Below are positions 1 to 12,616 of a stretch of 64,000 bases of DNA, piece after piece. Each line of letters starts with the position of its first letter. The stretch's first letter is position 1. Origin of the DNA: Allium sativum (taxonomy: Eukaryota > Streptophyta > Magnoliopsida > Asparagales > Amaryllidaceae); assembly GCA_030737875.1 (NCBI GenBank), contig CM060910.1, positions 617,037,303 through 617,101,302 on the forward strand, read 5' to 3'. The notes under the pieces were generated by a model. It was not told the DNA's origin. It saw only the letters and a list, made by a program, of their open reading frames with translations, and searched no databases. The position numbers were made by a program, and so were the translations under genes.

Positions 1-549
1 CCTACCCTATTGGTCGACCTGGGGGTCGACCTACCCCCCTCGGGCAGATTTGAATTAAGCCCAATTCTGAGCTGCTGCTGAGTCATTAGGGCTGAGTTGG
101 CTTTTTGGATGGTTCAAGTTGCTTCTAGGTTGATCGGATGGCCTAAATTAATCCTAATCTCTATATAAACACATGTAGACTCAAACCCTAAACCTAATTA
201 AAATTAGAACCATGGCCGTCATGCTATCACCCCGCAGCCTAGAGTAGCCGCCACCAACTAGGAGCAAAGAAAAGCTAATCAACTCAATTCAACTCAAGTC
301 TATGACAACAACAACGAATTTGTCTACTTCAAAGGCGAGCTAATTCAACTACAGAACACAGATCCCAGAACTCAAGACGATCTTTGAGTTGTGAGTTCGA
401 TTTCGCTAGTAAGATAATTAACAAGTTAATTAGGTTGAGTTATAATTTGGGTTATATGGCTATGTTTGTGAATCATTGGAAAAAAAATGTGATATTTTAT
501 GAATATATGCTAGTTGTTCATAATGATAGTTTTTGTTGTGGATCCCTTT
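1..549 (+). mobile_element. Family A LTR, outer copy, left segment
   Basis: This is the upstream part of a Tekay-like LTR that continues at 3424 after a nested insertion. It starts outside the window; compared with the complete family A copy at 39677, roughly 300 bp of its start are missing. It holds GTCGAC-rich DNA (about 13-35), a TATA box (162-169), a transcribed-leader-like stretch and a GTGAGT donor-like site at 391. It is cut at 549 by the minus-strand solo LTR, with CCTTT duplicated on both sides. Confidence 0.85.
162..169 (+). promoter_or_regulatory. TATA box of outer family A LTR
   Basis: TATATAAA lies just before a leader containing AAACCCTAAACC. The same arrangement occurs in the other two family A copies (TATATAAG at 40178, and TATAAAT on the minus strand near 3053-3059). 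The shared position supports a real LTR promoter. Confidence 0.7.
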
Positions 550-683
550 TGTAACACCCCACGTCCATTAATGTCACTCACAAAGGGAATGCATTAACTT
601 CCATGGAGGTTATAAGTGAATATAGAACAGAAAAATTACAACAAGACAGATAATAAATAGTACTTGGAAATCTAAAACTTCAT

Positions 684-700
684 TTTATTGCAGCGGAAAT
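684..700 (-). terminator. Poly(A) signal region of family A solo LTR
   Basis: On the minus strand the sequence reads TTTCCGCTGCAATAAA. The CCGCTGC core is shared with the outer family A copy (near 5488-5500), and variants occur in B1 and in element E (CCGCTGCTATGATG). It is probably the LTR polyadenylation region. Confidence 0.55.
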
Positions 701-902
701 TAAACATGTTTGTTACATCATAAAACCATAGATCATAACCAAGTACAATGTCCATCTTCATAAAAACAAAATACATAATCCCATTACATAAATAGCCATT
801 AAAAAGATAACAAGTTGGACTTTACTTCAACGGTCCAAGCTTTCCAAAGAGAGATGAAGCAATTCAATCAAACTCCACTAGAGCTGGGCCCAACCTGAGG
901 AC

Positions 903-2887
903 CTAGAGGGGGAAAAAGGATAGAAATAGAGGGGGTCAGACATAAAGTCTGGCGAGTATGATAATTCTAACAATACTATTATCAAAATAACTAGACTAAG
1001 GCATAAGCTGGAAGACAAGTAAATGTCTATGAACTCTTAGGAAGATAAAGATAGCGTTTAAGATAACGTTAAAGATAACGGTAAAGGCACACCTAATTAC
1101 TAACGAATGATTACTACACTGCACCGCACATTACTACACTGCACCACACCAGTCACCCTATTGTTTGATCCCACTTGCTTCACACAGAAACTTTATAAAT
1201 AGCCTTACGTACCCCTAGCTGACTGCATAGGTGCCATCTGCCCCTATCTCCACTAGGTGTACCCCACTACCCACTTTCGATCGGCTCCCTACTCGTAGAT
1301 ACCTGTGCTGGCCCCACAGTGGGGTGTATCACTCCACTAAAGTGGCAACCTGATACAACTTGAGAATGCACGGCTTATACCTACACGATGCAACAATGTC
1401 TTACCTACCAGCCCGGGTCCACACCCGCATACGAAACCCGTTGGACTTGCGTTGCCATCGCTCCCCGTTTTGGCCTCTTACAGTCAAACCCAGCATGCGT
1501 GTCCCGTCCTCGACTTGGGTCGAGCCCACAAAGATACGTTTGGGATACTGGTCGAAATGGGCCCCACAAGCTACCCACCTAAGCTTGTCACTACTAGTAT
1601 ATCCCACTTAACCCTCTTAGTCATGTTCATTTACATGTGTGTTTGGTTAAGTCTTACTAATCGTATTTCACATGCCACTAAGGGCACCCCCTAGATTCCT
1701 CATGCCACCCAAGGCACCTACTTAACCCCCATGTCCCACCTTACATGTTTATCTGGTTAAGTATTTCTTAATTCATTCAGGCCATAACCTCATAAAGACC
1801 TCTCACATTAGACTGGCATTTATGGCAGCTGGATTTGCCGGGCGGGTCCGGGCAGTCTTACACCATAAAAGAGTCTAACCTCGTGTCTTTACAACCGTTA
1901 TGCTTTAGTTTAGGCCTAGGACCTCTCACATTGGGCTGACATTTGTGACCACTGAATTTTCCGGGCGGGTCCGGGCAGGTTTACGTCACAAACGAGTCCA
2001 ACCTCGTGTCCTAAGCATTGATTAACACTTAAAATCTTTTACCGCAGTTTTAATAATTCCCTATTCAAACTATTATTTAAGTCAACTTTTAATGATGTCC
2101 ATAATTGACTCAATTATGGCCGTCCACTTATGGCATGCAAAATCATATCAATTGCACCCCAACTTTTTAATATTAAATCCTTAATATTACCCCTACCCCA
2201 CGTTTATACGTTCGCTTATTCAACGCATAATATAGGCTATACTTCTATAGTCTAACACCTAGCACAAAGATAAATTATCATAACATATAGGCAATTAAAA
2301 TAAATCTAATCATAATAGGGGTGAAACTTGCATAAACTACACATGTTAAGGATCAAAAGGTGTCAACTTGTTAAATGTCTCAATTTATATGATATGATCA
2401 TAGCCCAAATCTATACATAAACTTGCATATGGGGTTTTTAGGCAACATAATGATGGTGTGAACTAGCATAGGATATCACATATGTCATAGCATAATTCTA
2501 GATGTCATAATAGATGTCTTGGTATATGTTCATAACTTTTCTAATCAATCTAACTTGCATATGTGACTTGTCATATAGATCAACATAACCCAAACATGGT
2601 GATTTAATTAATATGAACTAACTAGCATAGATGGTAACATCATGGCCTTTTTAACATGTATGATTCATCACAACTTAGCATAGAAACTTTCAACATACAT
2701 AACATCATCACAGCATGATTTACAACATATAAGATATCATCATCACATAACATTGGATTTACAATATACATGATAGCAAAAGGGGTTTACAACAACATAT
2801 ATGATAATTCACATCATCTACTCATAATCCATTCATAACTCAACCTAATTAAAATAATAATAATCTTGTTAAGATCATCATACTCAC
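903..2887 (-). other. Candidate LTR intron, family A solo LTR
   Basis: On the minus strand the donor TT|GTGAGT is at 2887-2882. The 3' module is a CAGAC/GTCTG hairpin (937-951) carrying CTGAC, then a pyrimidine tract and CTCTAG, so the intron ends at 903. Length is 1985 bp, and the presumed branch A to AG distance is 33 bases. Confidence 0.5.
1819..1992 (-). repeat. Two tandem stem-loop units in the LTR
   Basis: Two units each enclose the GC-rich core CCCGGACCCGCCCGG. The first has arms TTTATGG/CCATAAA (1819-1825 with 1863-1869). The second has arms TTTGTGAC/GTCACAAA (1942-1949 with 1985-1992). Arm sequences differ between units and copies but stay complementary here. Confidence 0.7.
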
Positions 2888-3853
2888 AATTTAGAGAAGA
2901 AAAGAGAGAGTTTTGCTTTGCTTTAGGGTTGAGAGAATTAGAATTGAATTAGCTTTTCTTCCTTCTTAGTTGGCGGCGGCTCCATTGATTTCCATGGCGA
3001 TGGTATGACGGTAACTATTCTATTTTAATTAGGTTTAGGGTTAGCATTAGGAATTTATAGGTGTAGGAAGTTATTTAGGACCATTAGATTAACCCTGAAC
3101 CATGAGAACCAATCAAATGCAAAATCTGCATTTGAGCGAATCGGCCCACGGGTTGACAGCCAAACACCCTGGATTAACCCCTAGTCGACACAGCAGGGCT
3201 CGGGTCGACCTCAAAAATGGGCCGGTTTGGTTACTCCCCCTCCCAATTCGCTGTTTTAAACTTTTTCGCATATTTATTTATTTAATTTTTAATTTATATA
3301 TATATATATATATCAATATATGTATATATTTCTCTGCGCAACCCATTTCACTTAATTCTTTTCTAAAAATTAAGTATACTTTAATTTGTGAATTTTAATG
3401 TTATAAAATTACGGGGTGTTACACCTTTGTATATACCCAATCACCTATGTTCAACTTGATTCATGTTTGACATCATTTTATATGCAAGTTTGGGTGTAGA
3501 TTATATGCTAGTTTATATGTGAATTGTACACAAGTTTACATGTGAACCAAGTATAATGACTATATGCAAGTTTAGGTAGAAAGTGGATTCACATATATGC
3601 AAGTTTACACCTTTAGGTTTAGATCTATAACATACATAGTTTTATGCAAGTTTGTGACTATGGCCTATGCAAATTTGGGTGAAAACTATATTCATATATG
3701 CAAGTTCACACTTTTAGGTCTATGTTTAGATTCATGACAATACAAAGTTTATGCTAGATATGTTGTTATCCTTATTTGTAAGTTAGATCCATTTTGTGTG
3801 TTATGCAAATTTGCGATGTTTCTTCCCTTTTATGTGTTAGACTAATTGCTAGT

Positions 3854-3854
<1 letters not shown>

Positions 3855-3902
<48 letters not shown>
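3855..3902. repeat. (TA)n microsatellite
   Basis: About 24 TA dinucleotides lie inside the outer family A LTR. Similar TA runs occur inside the family B LTRs, for example at about 27859-27887, 49868-49892 and 56613-56635. Confidence 0.95.
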
Positions 3903-3905
<3 letters not shown>

Positions 3906-4181
3906 AAGATAAGCGAACGAACAACGTGGGGATGATGGGTTAAATATTGAATATACACATATTGAGAATTGGCATGTAATGGCCTTGAAAGGCATACAGT
4001 TAATTTGAGGCAATAATTGGTAAAATTTGTATACCTGAAATAAATGGACATGATTTAGGTGACAATTATGGACATAAGTATATTTGGAATTTATTGACAA
4101 AATTTGAATAGGGATATTAATCCACTTTGGGGTTAAATAAAGATATGTAATAATTAACTGCCTGAGACACGAGGTTAGACT

Positions 4182-4358
4182 CATTTGTGGTGTAAGACTG
4201 CCTGAACCAGCCCGGCAAATCCAACAACAACAAATGTCAGTCTAATGTGAGAGGTCAAAGGCACAAATTAAATGCGTGATGATTGTAAAGACACGAGGTT
4301 AGGCTCTTTTGCGGTATAAGACTGCCCGGACCCGCCCGTTAAATCCAGCAACCGCAAA
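4182..4358 (+). repeat. Two tandem stem-loop units in outer family A LTR
   Basis: Unit 1 has arms CATTTGT/ACAAATG (4182-4188 with 4230-4236). Unit 2 has arms TTTGCGGT/ACCGCAAA (4308-4315 with 4351-4358). Each encloses a GC-rich core. Each unit is preceded by a GACACGAGGTTAG motif and followed by TGTCAGTCTAATGTG. Confidence 0.75.
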
Positions 4359-5193
4359 TGTCAGTCTAATGTGGGAGGTCTTTACAAGGTTACGGTCCTA
4401 ATGAATTAAGTAACACTTAGCCAGATAAACGTGCGGTGGGGCATGGGGGTTAAGTGGGCGGCTTTGGATGGCTTTTGAAATACGATTAGAAACACTTAAC
4501 CAAGTTGAAACATGTAAGAAGACATAAATAAGAAAGGGTTAAGTGGGATGTACTAGAGGGGACCAAGCATAGGTGGGAAGCTTGTGTCAGGCATGAGGGC
4601 CCTTATCAGACCAGTAACCCATTAAGTATCTTTGTGGGCTCGACCCAAGTCGAGGACGGGACACGCGTACTAGGTTTGATTGTAAGAGGTCAAAACGGGT
4701 TAGCGGTGGCAACGCAAGTCCAACGGGGTCATGTGCGTGTGTAGGCCCGGGCTGGTAGGTAAGACATTGTTACATCGTGTAGGTATAAGCCGTGCATCTT
4801 TAGTGGTATCGGGTTGTCACTTTGGGGAATGATACACCACACTGTGGGACCAACACGAATATCTACGAGTTAGGAAGCCGATCGCATGGGGGTAGTGGGT
4901 ACACCTAGTGGAGATATGGGCAGGCGGCACTTATGTAGACAGCTAGGGGTACATGAAACTACTATTATGATTACTAAGTTTAGTAGGTGGCGATCAACTT
5001 TTACGGTGTTTGGTGTGGTGCAATGTAGTAATTATCATATAGTGATTAGGTGTGCCTTTAACGTTATCTTTGTTCATCTTATTTCCTTTGTTTGCTCTGT
5101 CATGCCCATTGGTTCACAATCATTTCCTTATTTACCAGCTTATGCCTTATCCTAGTTGCTTTAATGATTATATTGTTAAGTTATTGCACTCGC

Positions 5194-5257
5194 CAGACTT
5201 TATTTCTGACCCTCTTTGTTTCCACCTCTTTTCTTCCTCCCCCCCCCCCCGGCGCAG
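5194..5257 (+). promoter_or_regulatory. CTGAC hairpin and 3' splice-like module
   Basis: CAGAC, a five-base loop and TTCTG form a short, slightly eroded stem. It is followed by a tract rich in C and T, including 12 C in a row (5239-5250), and GCGCAG. CTGAC is 48 bases before the AG. The same order occurs in the family B and E LTRs. Confidence 0.55.
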
Positions 5258-5632
5258 GTGCTCAGGGTTGGACTAGTACTAGTGGAGCTTGATTTGGACA
5301 GCTTTATCTCTTTCTTTTGGAAGTTGCTTGGATTGCTGAAGTAAAGTTCAGCCTATCTTATTTATGGCTATTTTATGTTGGGGTTATGTCTTTTATTTTA
5401 TGTACTCAGAACTTATTTGTCAAGATGGATAATAAGTGTATTTGGTTTTGTAGTTGGTTTTTGATGTGATGTAACCAACCTATTTCTCCGCTGCAATAAA
5501 AGTTGTTTTTACTTTCCAAGTACCAATATATTTATCTGTCTTGTTTACTTTTCTGTTCTATACACAATAAACGCTCCACCAAAATTAAGGCATCCTCTTA
5601 GTGACTGACCTTAATGGAGATGCGGTGTCACA

Positions 5633-8321
5633 CAATCAACCGATCGACATACAACTAATTATTGGGATTAGAGTATGTCCAATATCATCCCAACACCCAT
5701 GTGGGTTTTCAAGCAATTAAACATAGGTTTTATTTGTGTAGTTTGGCGATGTGTAAAATTTATCGTCCTAATCCATATCAGTCAAATGGGTGTACATAAA
5801 CAAATTGTTTGATTTGTAAATGAATATTTATTTTATTCACATACACGTTAAAAATTATATTTTTAACGATAAAATATTTATTTGGTTCATTTTCACAATA
5901 AAAATGATATTTTTATTGTTTTAAATTTTTTTAGAAATTTTTGATGGCATAAGGGCACGATACTAGAAACGGGATATGGTCTTGCCTTATCCCCAGTCTA
6001 ATAATGGCCCACGCCATACACATGCAACAATTCTAATCAATTCATTTCACCCAAACAACCAAATCCAACCAAACAATCTAATCAACTAAATCAGACAATC
6101 AAACAAGCCATCCATGGTCTATGGACGAAGGGGAAACAGTTCATATATGCAGTTATAAATAAATAACTGTATAAATAAATTCAGTGAGAGAGTTCTTACC
6201 TTTGGAATCCACTCCTCCAGTTTTGTTTTTGGACGGTTCCATTTCCTGTGTGTAGCGTTCTTCTTCCTGACTTCCACGTAATCTGTTTCACACAGTTTAT
6301 GTTAAAAATTAGATTTTTAACAACGCTATATATTTTAAAATCACATTCTTATATCGCCACTTCATTTATAAAAATCTTATTTTTATATCGCTATACATAT
6401 AATAAAAATCGCAGTTTTATTATATTACTACATGAATAAAAATCATATTTTTATAATGTTAAAAATCATATCTTTTCTCATTTGTAAAAAAATCATACTT
6501 TTCATATATAAAGATTCAAACTTTTCTAATATAAAAATTCAATCTTTCTTAAAATTCAACCTTTCTTCCTTATGAAAATTCAACCTTTCTTTTGCTATAA
6601 TATATATAAAAAAATCGAATTTTTTTATCATGCTTTCTATAAAATAAAAATCAAATCTTTTTATATTTCAAAATCTAATCTTTATGCGATTAAAAATCAT
6701 AACTTTATGATGTTATCCCTATAATAAAAATATGATTTTTATATATAAAAATCATATTTTTTTATAACGCCACTTCACATATAAAAATCCAATTTTTTAC
6801 ATGACTACTTCATATATGAAGATCTCATCTTTATCACGCCAGTCATATAATAAAAATCTCATCCTTATCATACTGAAAAAACAATCTAATCTTTATATTA
6901 TTTTTTATGAAAATTTAATTACTTTCAACTTGTTAAATTAACTAAACTAATCGCTTCAGAAAATAAATAAATAAATAAAACTAATAAAACTCACAGTGTT
7001 TGTCTGAAGTGGGTTTTTTTTTACAAGTCAGAGGAGGGGAAGGAGAGATAATTGAAGAAGGGAGTTGTGGGTCATCAGAGGGGGGTCGGAGGGGGTGCTG
7101 GAGCTACGTTGGCGGAGCCACACGCCATGGAGGGCACTCCAGCGGCGCACCAGGGCCTGAGGCAGCGGACCGTGGACCAGGTGTGGCGGTAGGGGGCTTC
7201 TCTGGTTGGGAGGGTTCTGAAGCGGGGATGGAAGAGAGAAGAGGAAAGGGGATGCAGTGGATCAACGGAGTGGAGGTCGAGGGTGTGGAGGTCCCCCCCC
7301 CCCCCCCGAGGCGTCGACGGTGAGAGTCGGAGGGGGGCGCGATGCAGGGCATCGGGTTTTCAATTTTTTTTTCTTCCTTTCTGATTTGGTCAACGAGATA
7401 ATGGGGGGTAGGCATATGTATATAATTTAATTAATTTATTCTTTTATTTTTCTCCAAAAAGCAAGTTTTTAATTCGAAACCCAAACCGAACCCAACGACT
7501 ATCGCTCCTAGATAATTATCCCCATTCCGAACACAATGGGATATGTTTCATACGCCAATTTAATTGTTTAGATCAGTTTTCATCAAAATTAAAGTATATA
7601 TCAATATATATTGAATTAAACGTACATTTTAATTTACCGGGGCCACATACTAACTCTAAAATTCCCGAAAAAATATTTCTAGCTTTGTATTGACGATACG
7701 GTCCTAACAAAACTAATTTCATCTAATTTGAAGACCGTTTGAAAAATGGCCATTTTCTGGTCGATCCAAATTGACTGAAACTGTCAAAACACGTTTTCTT
7801 TTGCCACACTCACATATTGCTTTCAAAAATTACGAATTTTGGACTCTAGCAATTACTTGACATCAGGGATCCAACAAAAGTGGTTTTGTCGAAAACGAAG
7901 GTCGTTTGCAAAATTTCCATTTTAAGGGCCAGAATTCCATAGCGACTATTCTGAAATTTCAACTGGGCGTAACTTTTTATTCCCGCTATGAAATTTCAAT
8001 TTTTCGGATTCGTTGGAAAGATATTTTCAAATAAGTTCTAATATTTTTGGTTTCGCTAAAATCCGGTTTATTTTGAATCCAGTACTTCCATTTGAAATTT
8101 GAAATCGAATTTTCAAACTACCGCGCTATTTTCAATTCCTTTTATAATTAAAATAAATATTTATATTCTAACGATGATTTATGTATATATATACATTATA
8201 ATTCTATTCAAAATAAATTTATCGTCGTTATTATTTAAAATAGTTCATTTTAAATATTCAAAATTCATCAAAATTGCTAAAATAAATTTTTTAAATTGGT
8301 TTGGATTTCCGAGTTATTACA
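5633..8321 (-). mobile_element. Family B LTR B5, right part (partly outside window)
   Basis: Read on the minus strand, this is the first part of a family B LTR. It begins TGTAATAACTCGG at 8321 and runs through the duplicated U3 module and the conserved block containing CCCATTCCGAACACAATGGG (about 7524-7545). A GC-rich leader follows (about 7030-7330, with 15 C at 7293-7307), then a GTGAGT donor-like site (6989-6994), then an AT-rich field of AAAAATC/GATTTTT palindromes (about 6300-6930). At 5633 it is cut by the family A LTR; the rest is outside the window. Solo or complete status cannot be decided. Confidence 0.8.
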
Positions 8322-9309
8322 ATTGGAATATATTTCCATATCCTTATATTATAACCATATATTATTTAAAAATCGACTTATATTCAAATAGAATATAACT
8401 CATCTCAAAGATTTCAATTTATTCCAAATCGATTTATGCTCAAATAGAATATATACTTTGACTTCACTCATTTCAATCCCTTAGGAGATAAATGTATATT
8501 CAAGTAGAAATCCACATTTCCATATTTAAAGATCGGTTAGAAATCAATTCATATTCAAAAGAATATAACTTATCTCAACTCCGTTTGAACAACGGTTTAG
8601 ATCCAAACATTTTCCATTTGGAAGGAATTTACAATTCATAACAATATAATTAGGAAATAGATGCTTATAAAGTAAAATCTTATATAAATATATATATAGA
8701 AAATCCTTTAAACCGTAATAGTTCCTTTCTTCCGAATTTCAAATACTTGAATCTATACTCCAGTCTAAATAGAGTTCATTTAGTTCCATATCTCATTCAA
8801 ACATCGTTCAAAACTACCATTCGAATTCAAATCTACATCCAAGACTAAGTTAAAACAACTCAGAATACCTTAATTTCCTTTATTCCAAAATTTAATTCAA
8901 TAAGAATTTATTTCCTTCAAATCTACCCTATAAATTTGAATAGTTTCCAAATCATATTCAAATCCCAATTTAAAAATTTTCCACTTTGGTTTGGGATAAT
9001 TTCCTTAACCCTTTTTAATAAGAATCCCAAGTTCAGAATCTTTAAAGAATTGGATTTATCGTGTATCGGCACATTCTTCTAAATGGATATTCTATCAGTT
9101 AAAATTTCCAAATATTTAAAAATCATTTAACCAACCGATGTCTATATATAATTTTTTCTATCCTATGGCCAAGTGATATAAAATTTAAATTTCTCGATAT
9201 TTCAAGGATGGATCTATCATTTCAATCCAAATCAGGGTCGTAGAGATTTTTTATTTCACTATATATTCTTAATTTATTATATCGACAAATCCCATGTTTA
9301 TTTGATGCC
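8322..9309. other. Unassigned AT-rich sequence
   Basis: The region is strongly AT-rich, with recurring ATTCAAATAGAATATA-like words (about 8360-8560). No terminal LTR motif, primer site or reading frame with a recognisable domain is seen. It is probably old retrotransposon sequence into which B5 inserted, and may belong to element C or D. Confidence 0.4.
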
Positions 9310-11211
9310 CGTAACATCCAGGGTGAAAGGAATAGGATTCATCATCAAACATGAGCATACATCATTCATCTACTGAATAAAGGGACATTTCAAACAACAT
9401 TCATTCAGTAATTCAATCAACCAAGGCATCCATCACACAACATTTTATTCCATGGTAAATGTTAAACCATTTCACTAATTCCAAGTGTTGATATTTTCTA
9501 ACTAGAAATTTAAATTGAATTTAAATAACTAATTATCGATTTTCATTGCATGTAGCACACTTCATGTCAAATTTAAGCAACCATTCACCAATCAAACGCA
9601 ACCATGCAGCCTACTTATTTCACAGTTTAATTTGATAAATATGGGAAAAATTTAGTCATTCATGAGCAAAGAATCACTCACCTTTTGGTCTTTAATCATA
9701 CGAACGTCCAACCATAGCCCAAAATTTTTCTATCTCCAAACGTAGTTAAACCAGCGCCAGAACGTCCGCAATTTTACCACGATCGCAACGAACCGCGCTC
9801 AAATCCGACCTCGCATGTGAAAGTTATTCATGTTTAACCATTTAGATTTTAAATATATATAAAGATTATTAAAATAAATAAAATAATTCCCTCACCCTAT
9901 TCGAGATTGACATATCAGCCTCTATTCCAAAAAATCCCGCTCCTTCCTTCTTCTCACGTGAATAGTAACCGACGCGATGAACCCAAAAACCCTATAGCTT
10001 TGACCGACCATGGCCACCAACTCCGGCCACTGTTCGACGAACCCTCACCACCGAAATGAAGCACACTCAAACGCACACCCTACCAAGGAAGAGCCACCAC
10101 CTCAGGTGGCCTGAACTGCTGCCATCGATTTGATGAACGGAAAAGGGATTTTAACCTTCAATGACTAATTCCAGCCACCTACTCGACTATAGATCGAACG
10201 AATAACATCATTGAACTCGTATGGCCACTCTTTACAAAACCCAGATGCCAGATTCTTCGATTAACCTCCGAATCAAAAAAAACCCAAATTGCATGCTAAG
10301 GTTTCGCTATTCCAAACCTTTGACCGTGAATTCTGGCGATTCCGTGCACTGCATGTTGAAACAAAACATACCCGTAGCTTTCTATCGACAAGAGCTTCGA
10401 TTCGACATATAATTTGCTATGTTTAGAGGAGGTTTGATTTTGAAGTTGATTTTTTTTTATTTGCTAGGGTTGAAAATTTTGTTTATGCCATTAGAAAGAT
10501 GAAGTAGACAAAAATGAATGTACAGAAATGAGGAGAATAACTTATGGGCTGGTTAGGTGGATAGGGAATTTATTTGCCTAAGTACAGAAGGCCCAATATG
10601 ATCAACACACAGTAATCTTATTACACTGATTCTCTTTCACTTTTCTCCCGTACGATCAAACGGTTAGTCGGATTGTAACACAAACTGAAATCCTGTCATA
10701 ATTCATCGTTCCGGATCCAATGGAGCCAGTTTCGTCGAATTCCGAGACAGTCACCAAAATAGTTAAATTTCATTGTCAATTAATTATTAAAATATTCAAT
10801 TATTTGATTAACTATTTAAATTCAAATTTAAATATTTATAAATTTCTATTTAATCCAATTATGACTTAAAAAAAATTTATAAATAAATTTCACACATTCA
10901 AGATCCCAAATTTGATTATTTGAAATTTTGATTTGAGTTTTAAATTATAAATAACAACTTAGAATTTTCCATTTCAAATTAAATTTTAATTCTCAATTTA
11001 AACTAAACATCTCAAATTTATTTAATTATTTAAATATTAAATTTCAAATTACAGCCTTTCGAAATAAAAACTAAATTTGGAAAAAATTATATTTACTCAC
11101 TTCAAATAATCATCATCATAAAAATCAACAAAATTTGATTTTCCCCCAATATTATTCCTTTTATTTATTTTAAATCGAAATTTAAAATATACAGAAATAT
11201 GGGATGTTACA
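9310..11211 (-). mobile_element. Probable family C solo LTR
   Basis: The right end (minus-strand start) is TGTAACATCCC at 11211. The left end is the matching inverted sequence with its outermost base mutated (CGTAACATCC from 9310). The 1902 bp between carry Tekay-LTR marks on the minus strand: a block containing CGGAATTCGACGAAAC and ATTGGATCCGG, a leader-like part, and a strong donor AAAAG|GTGAGT (9676-9681). No polypurine tract or primer site adjoins. The five bases on each side (ATGCC, GCAGT) do not match, so the left boundary or solo status is uncertain. Confidence 0.5.
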
Positions 11212-11685
11212 GCAGTTCACTGATTTTTATACTCAAATTATTTAAAAATTTGTGGGGATTAAATAATTATATTTATGTATTTTTTTCGAAGTAACTTACA
11301 TTAAATATGTTTAATCCCGACTCGGGTGTTTTATGTTTTTGCTTGGAACGCTCGGATCAGGTCCCAAGTGTCCCATGTTTAAAGATATTCAGCTTGAAAA
11401 ACTTGAGAGGAACGTGAAGACGCATATGTGCGCGAAGGCCCGACTGAACTATAAGGCTTTATTTTTAAAATTTATGTATACATTTTATTTTCTTCCACTA
11501 TATAAAAATGTTTTGTAAAACTCTGATATGTATATGAAAATTTATTTCACTACAAATATTTGTACTTTGTGGTTCTGTGTGTATTTTCTATTTAAACCCT
11601 ATTAGCTAATAACGAGTTGTCGTTTTGAATGTTCCGAGTTAGTTTAAATACCGACTTGGAGCAGTCAAAAAGGCAGATCGTTACA
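11212..11685 (+). mobile_element. 3' end of element D 5' LTR
   Basis: The sequence ends GATCGTTACA at 11685 and is followed after two bases by an initiator-Met primer-site variant. This is the normal 5' LTR to internal junction of a gypsy element. The LTR start is not in the window. The D 3' LTR at 54041 starts TGTAACGAAC, the complementary kind of end, but I could not align the two LTRs along their length, so pairing them is tentative. Confidence 0.55.
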
Positions 11686-11687
11686 GC

Positions 11688-11704
11688 TGGTATCAAAGCT
11701 TTGG
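11688..11704 (+). other. Primer binding site, element D
   Basis: TGGTATCAAAGCTTTGG differs by one base from the initiator-Met primer site (TGGTATCAGAGC) in its first 12 positions. It starts two bases after the LTR end, the same spacing as in B1 and E. Confidence 0.75.
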
Positions 11705-12616
11705 TTTGACAAATCTTAGCTTATCAGGTATAAAAACTCATTAGAGATAGAGTAGCAATTCTCTAGAATGAGTGGAATTGACACAAGAATCACTGTAGGG
11801 AGAGCATATTTTGAAAATATAAATTATTTTGAAACTAAGTAAATCGTTCTAAAAGCGTAATTATTTTGAAATATAATTTATGATAAGAGTTTTGGAGTAT
11901 TTTACTCGACGTCGCGATTAGAATGTACGAAGTCCGATATATATTGGATAGACATAGAATCACATTCTAGTCGCTGGAAGATAATTCTATTGTTTGATCA
12001 ATCATCACTAGAAATTTATTTTCAAATTTTGAAAATGGGATGACTATATGACTTTGATTTAAACGTTGAGAAATACTTGAACTCGATTAGATAAGCATGT
12101 TTGGATAAATTTTAATAAATCATTTTGATAAATATAAGCGGGAATAGATAAGCGAAATTAAAATAAATGACACTTTCATTGCTTGTAAAGTATAAATTAA
12201 AATTTGCAAGTGAATTATGATAAAATTTGGGAAGTGTTAGCTAGCAAGGGATAAACGATGAATGAATGAATAAATTTAAGAATGTTGAACCATTAAAATA
12301 AAAATAAGAAGTGTATTCCCAATAAAGACAAATTGTGGAATAAAATGAATTTACTCATAACAAAAGATATTGTTTTGACTAAATTTGATAATTGAATTCT
12401 AAAAAAAAATTGATATTGATTTCTAAGGTTTTGAAAAAAAACTAGTGGTATATACTAGTATTTTCGAAAAAAATTGTTGAAGTAACTTTCTGAAATATTT
12501 GCAAAAGGGAAAATACATAAATGGAGAACCCACTTTTGTCGCTAGAAAATAATTTCAATGATAATTTTATGTTATTGGAATTTATTTGCGAGTCTCAAAG
12601 TGGGGGAGACCACTTT
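11705..12616 (+). mobile_element. Element D internal region, first fragment
   Basis: This AT-rich DNA follows the D primer site. No gag domain is recognisable and stops are frequent in all frames. It ends at the ACTTT target (12612-12616) duplicated by insertion of B1. A GTGGGGGAGA polypurine-like run at 12600-12609 precedes the target; it may come from another decayed element. Confidence 0.45.

Larger units (their letters stand above)
550..3423 (-). mobile_element. Family A solo LTR nested in the outer family A LTR
   Basis: This 2874 bp LTR has perfect 11-base terminal inverted repeats (TGTAACACCCC at the left, its complement at the right) and a perfect 5-base target duplication CCTTT (545-549 and 3424-3428). 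Joining the flanks restores continuous family A sequence. In its own direction (right to left) it contains a TATA-like box (3053-3059), a donor-like GTGAGT (2882-2887), two GC-rich stem-loop units (1819-1992), a CTGAC/CTAG acceptor module (903-951) and an AATAAA next to CCGCTGC (684-689). There is no internal region, so it is a recombination product of a complete element. Confidence 0.93.
391..5257 (+). other. Candidate LTR intron, outer family A (interrupted)
   Basis: The donor TT|GTGAGT is at 391-396. The 3' end has CTGAC (5206-5210), a pyrimidine tract ending in a C run, and GCGCAG ending at 5257. Removing the nested LTR and one target-site copy (550-3428) leaves 1988 bp. The minus-strand family A copy gives 1985 bp by the same rules. 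The call is by sequence pattern; splicing is not demonstrated. Confidence 0.5.
3424..5632 (+). mobile_element. Family A LTR, outer copy, right segment
   Basis: This continues the LTR of 1-549 after the nested solo LTR; the first five bases are the duplicated target CCTTT. It contains a long (TA)n tract, two stem-loop units, a 3' splice-like module and a polyadenylation-like CCGCTGCAATAAA (about 5488-5500). It ends with TGTCACA at 5632, a variant of the usual GTTACA end. The following DNA is family B LTR sequence, so this LTR was itself inserted into B5. Confidence 0.85.

Noticed and set aside
7000..7415. Gly- and Pro-rich open frames in both directions
   Set aside because: This is the GC-rich leader of B5 with a 15-base C run; all family B leaders give such frames and their sequences do not agree.
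9310..11211. Full solo LTR with target duplication
   Set aside because: The ends mirror each other but the flanking pentamers differ and one terminal base is mutated, so it is kept only as a probable LTR.
12600..12616. GTGGGGGAGA as polypurine tract of B1 or D
   Set aside because: It is followed by the ACTTT target duplication rather than directly by an LTR, and a better D polypurine tract exists at 54028. It may be a remnant of another element.
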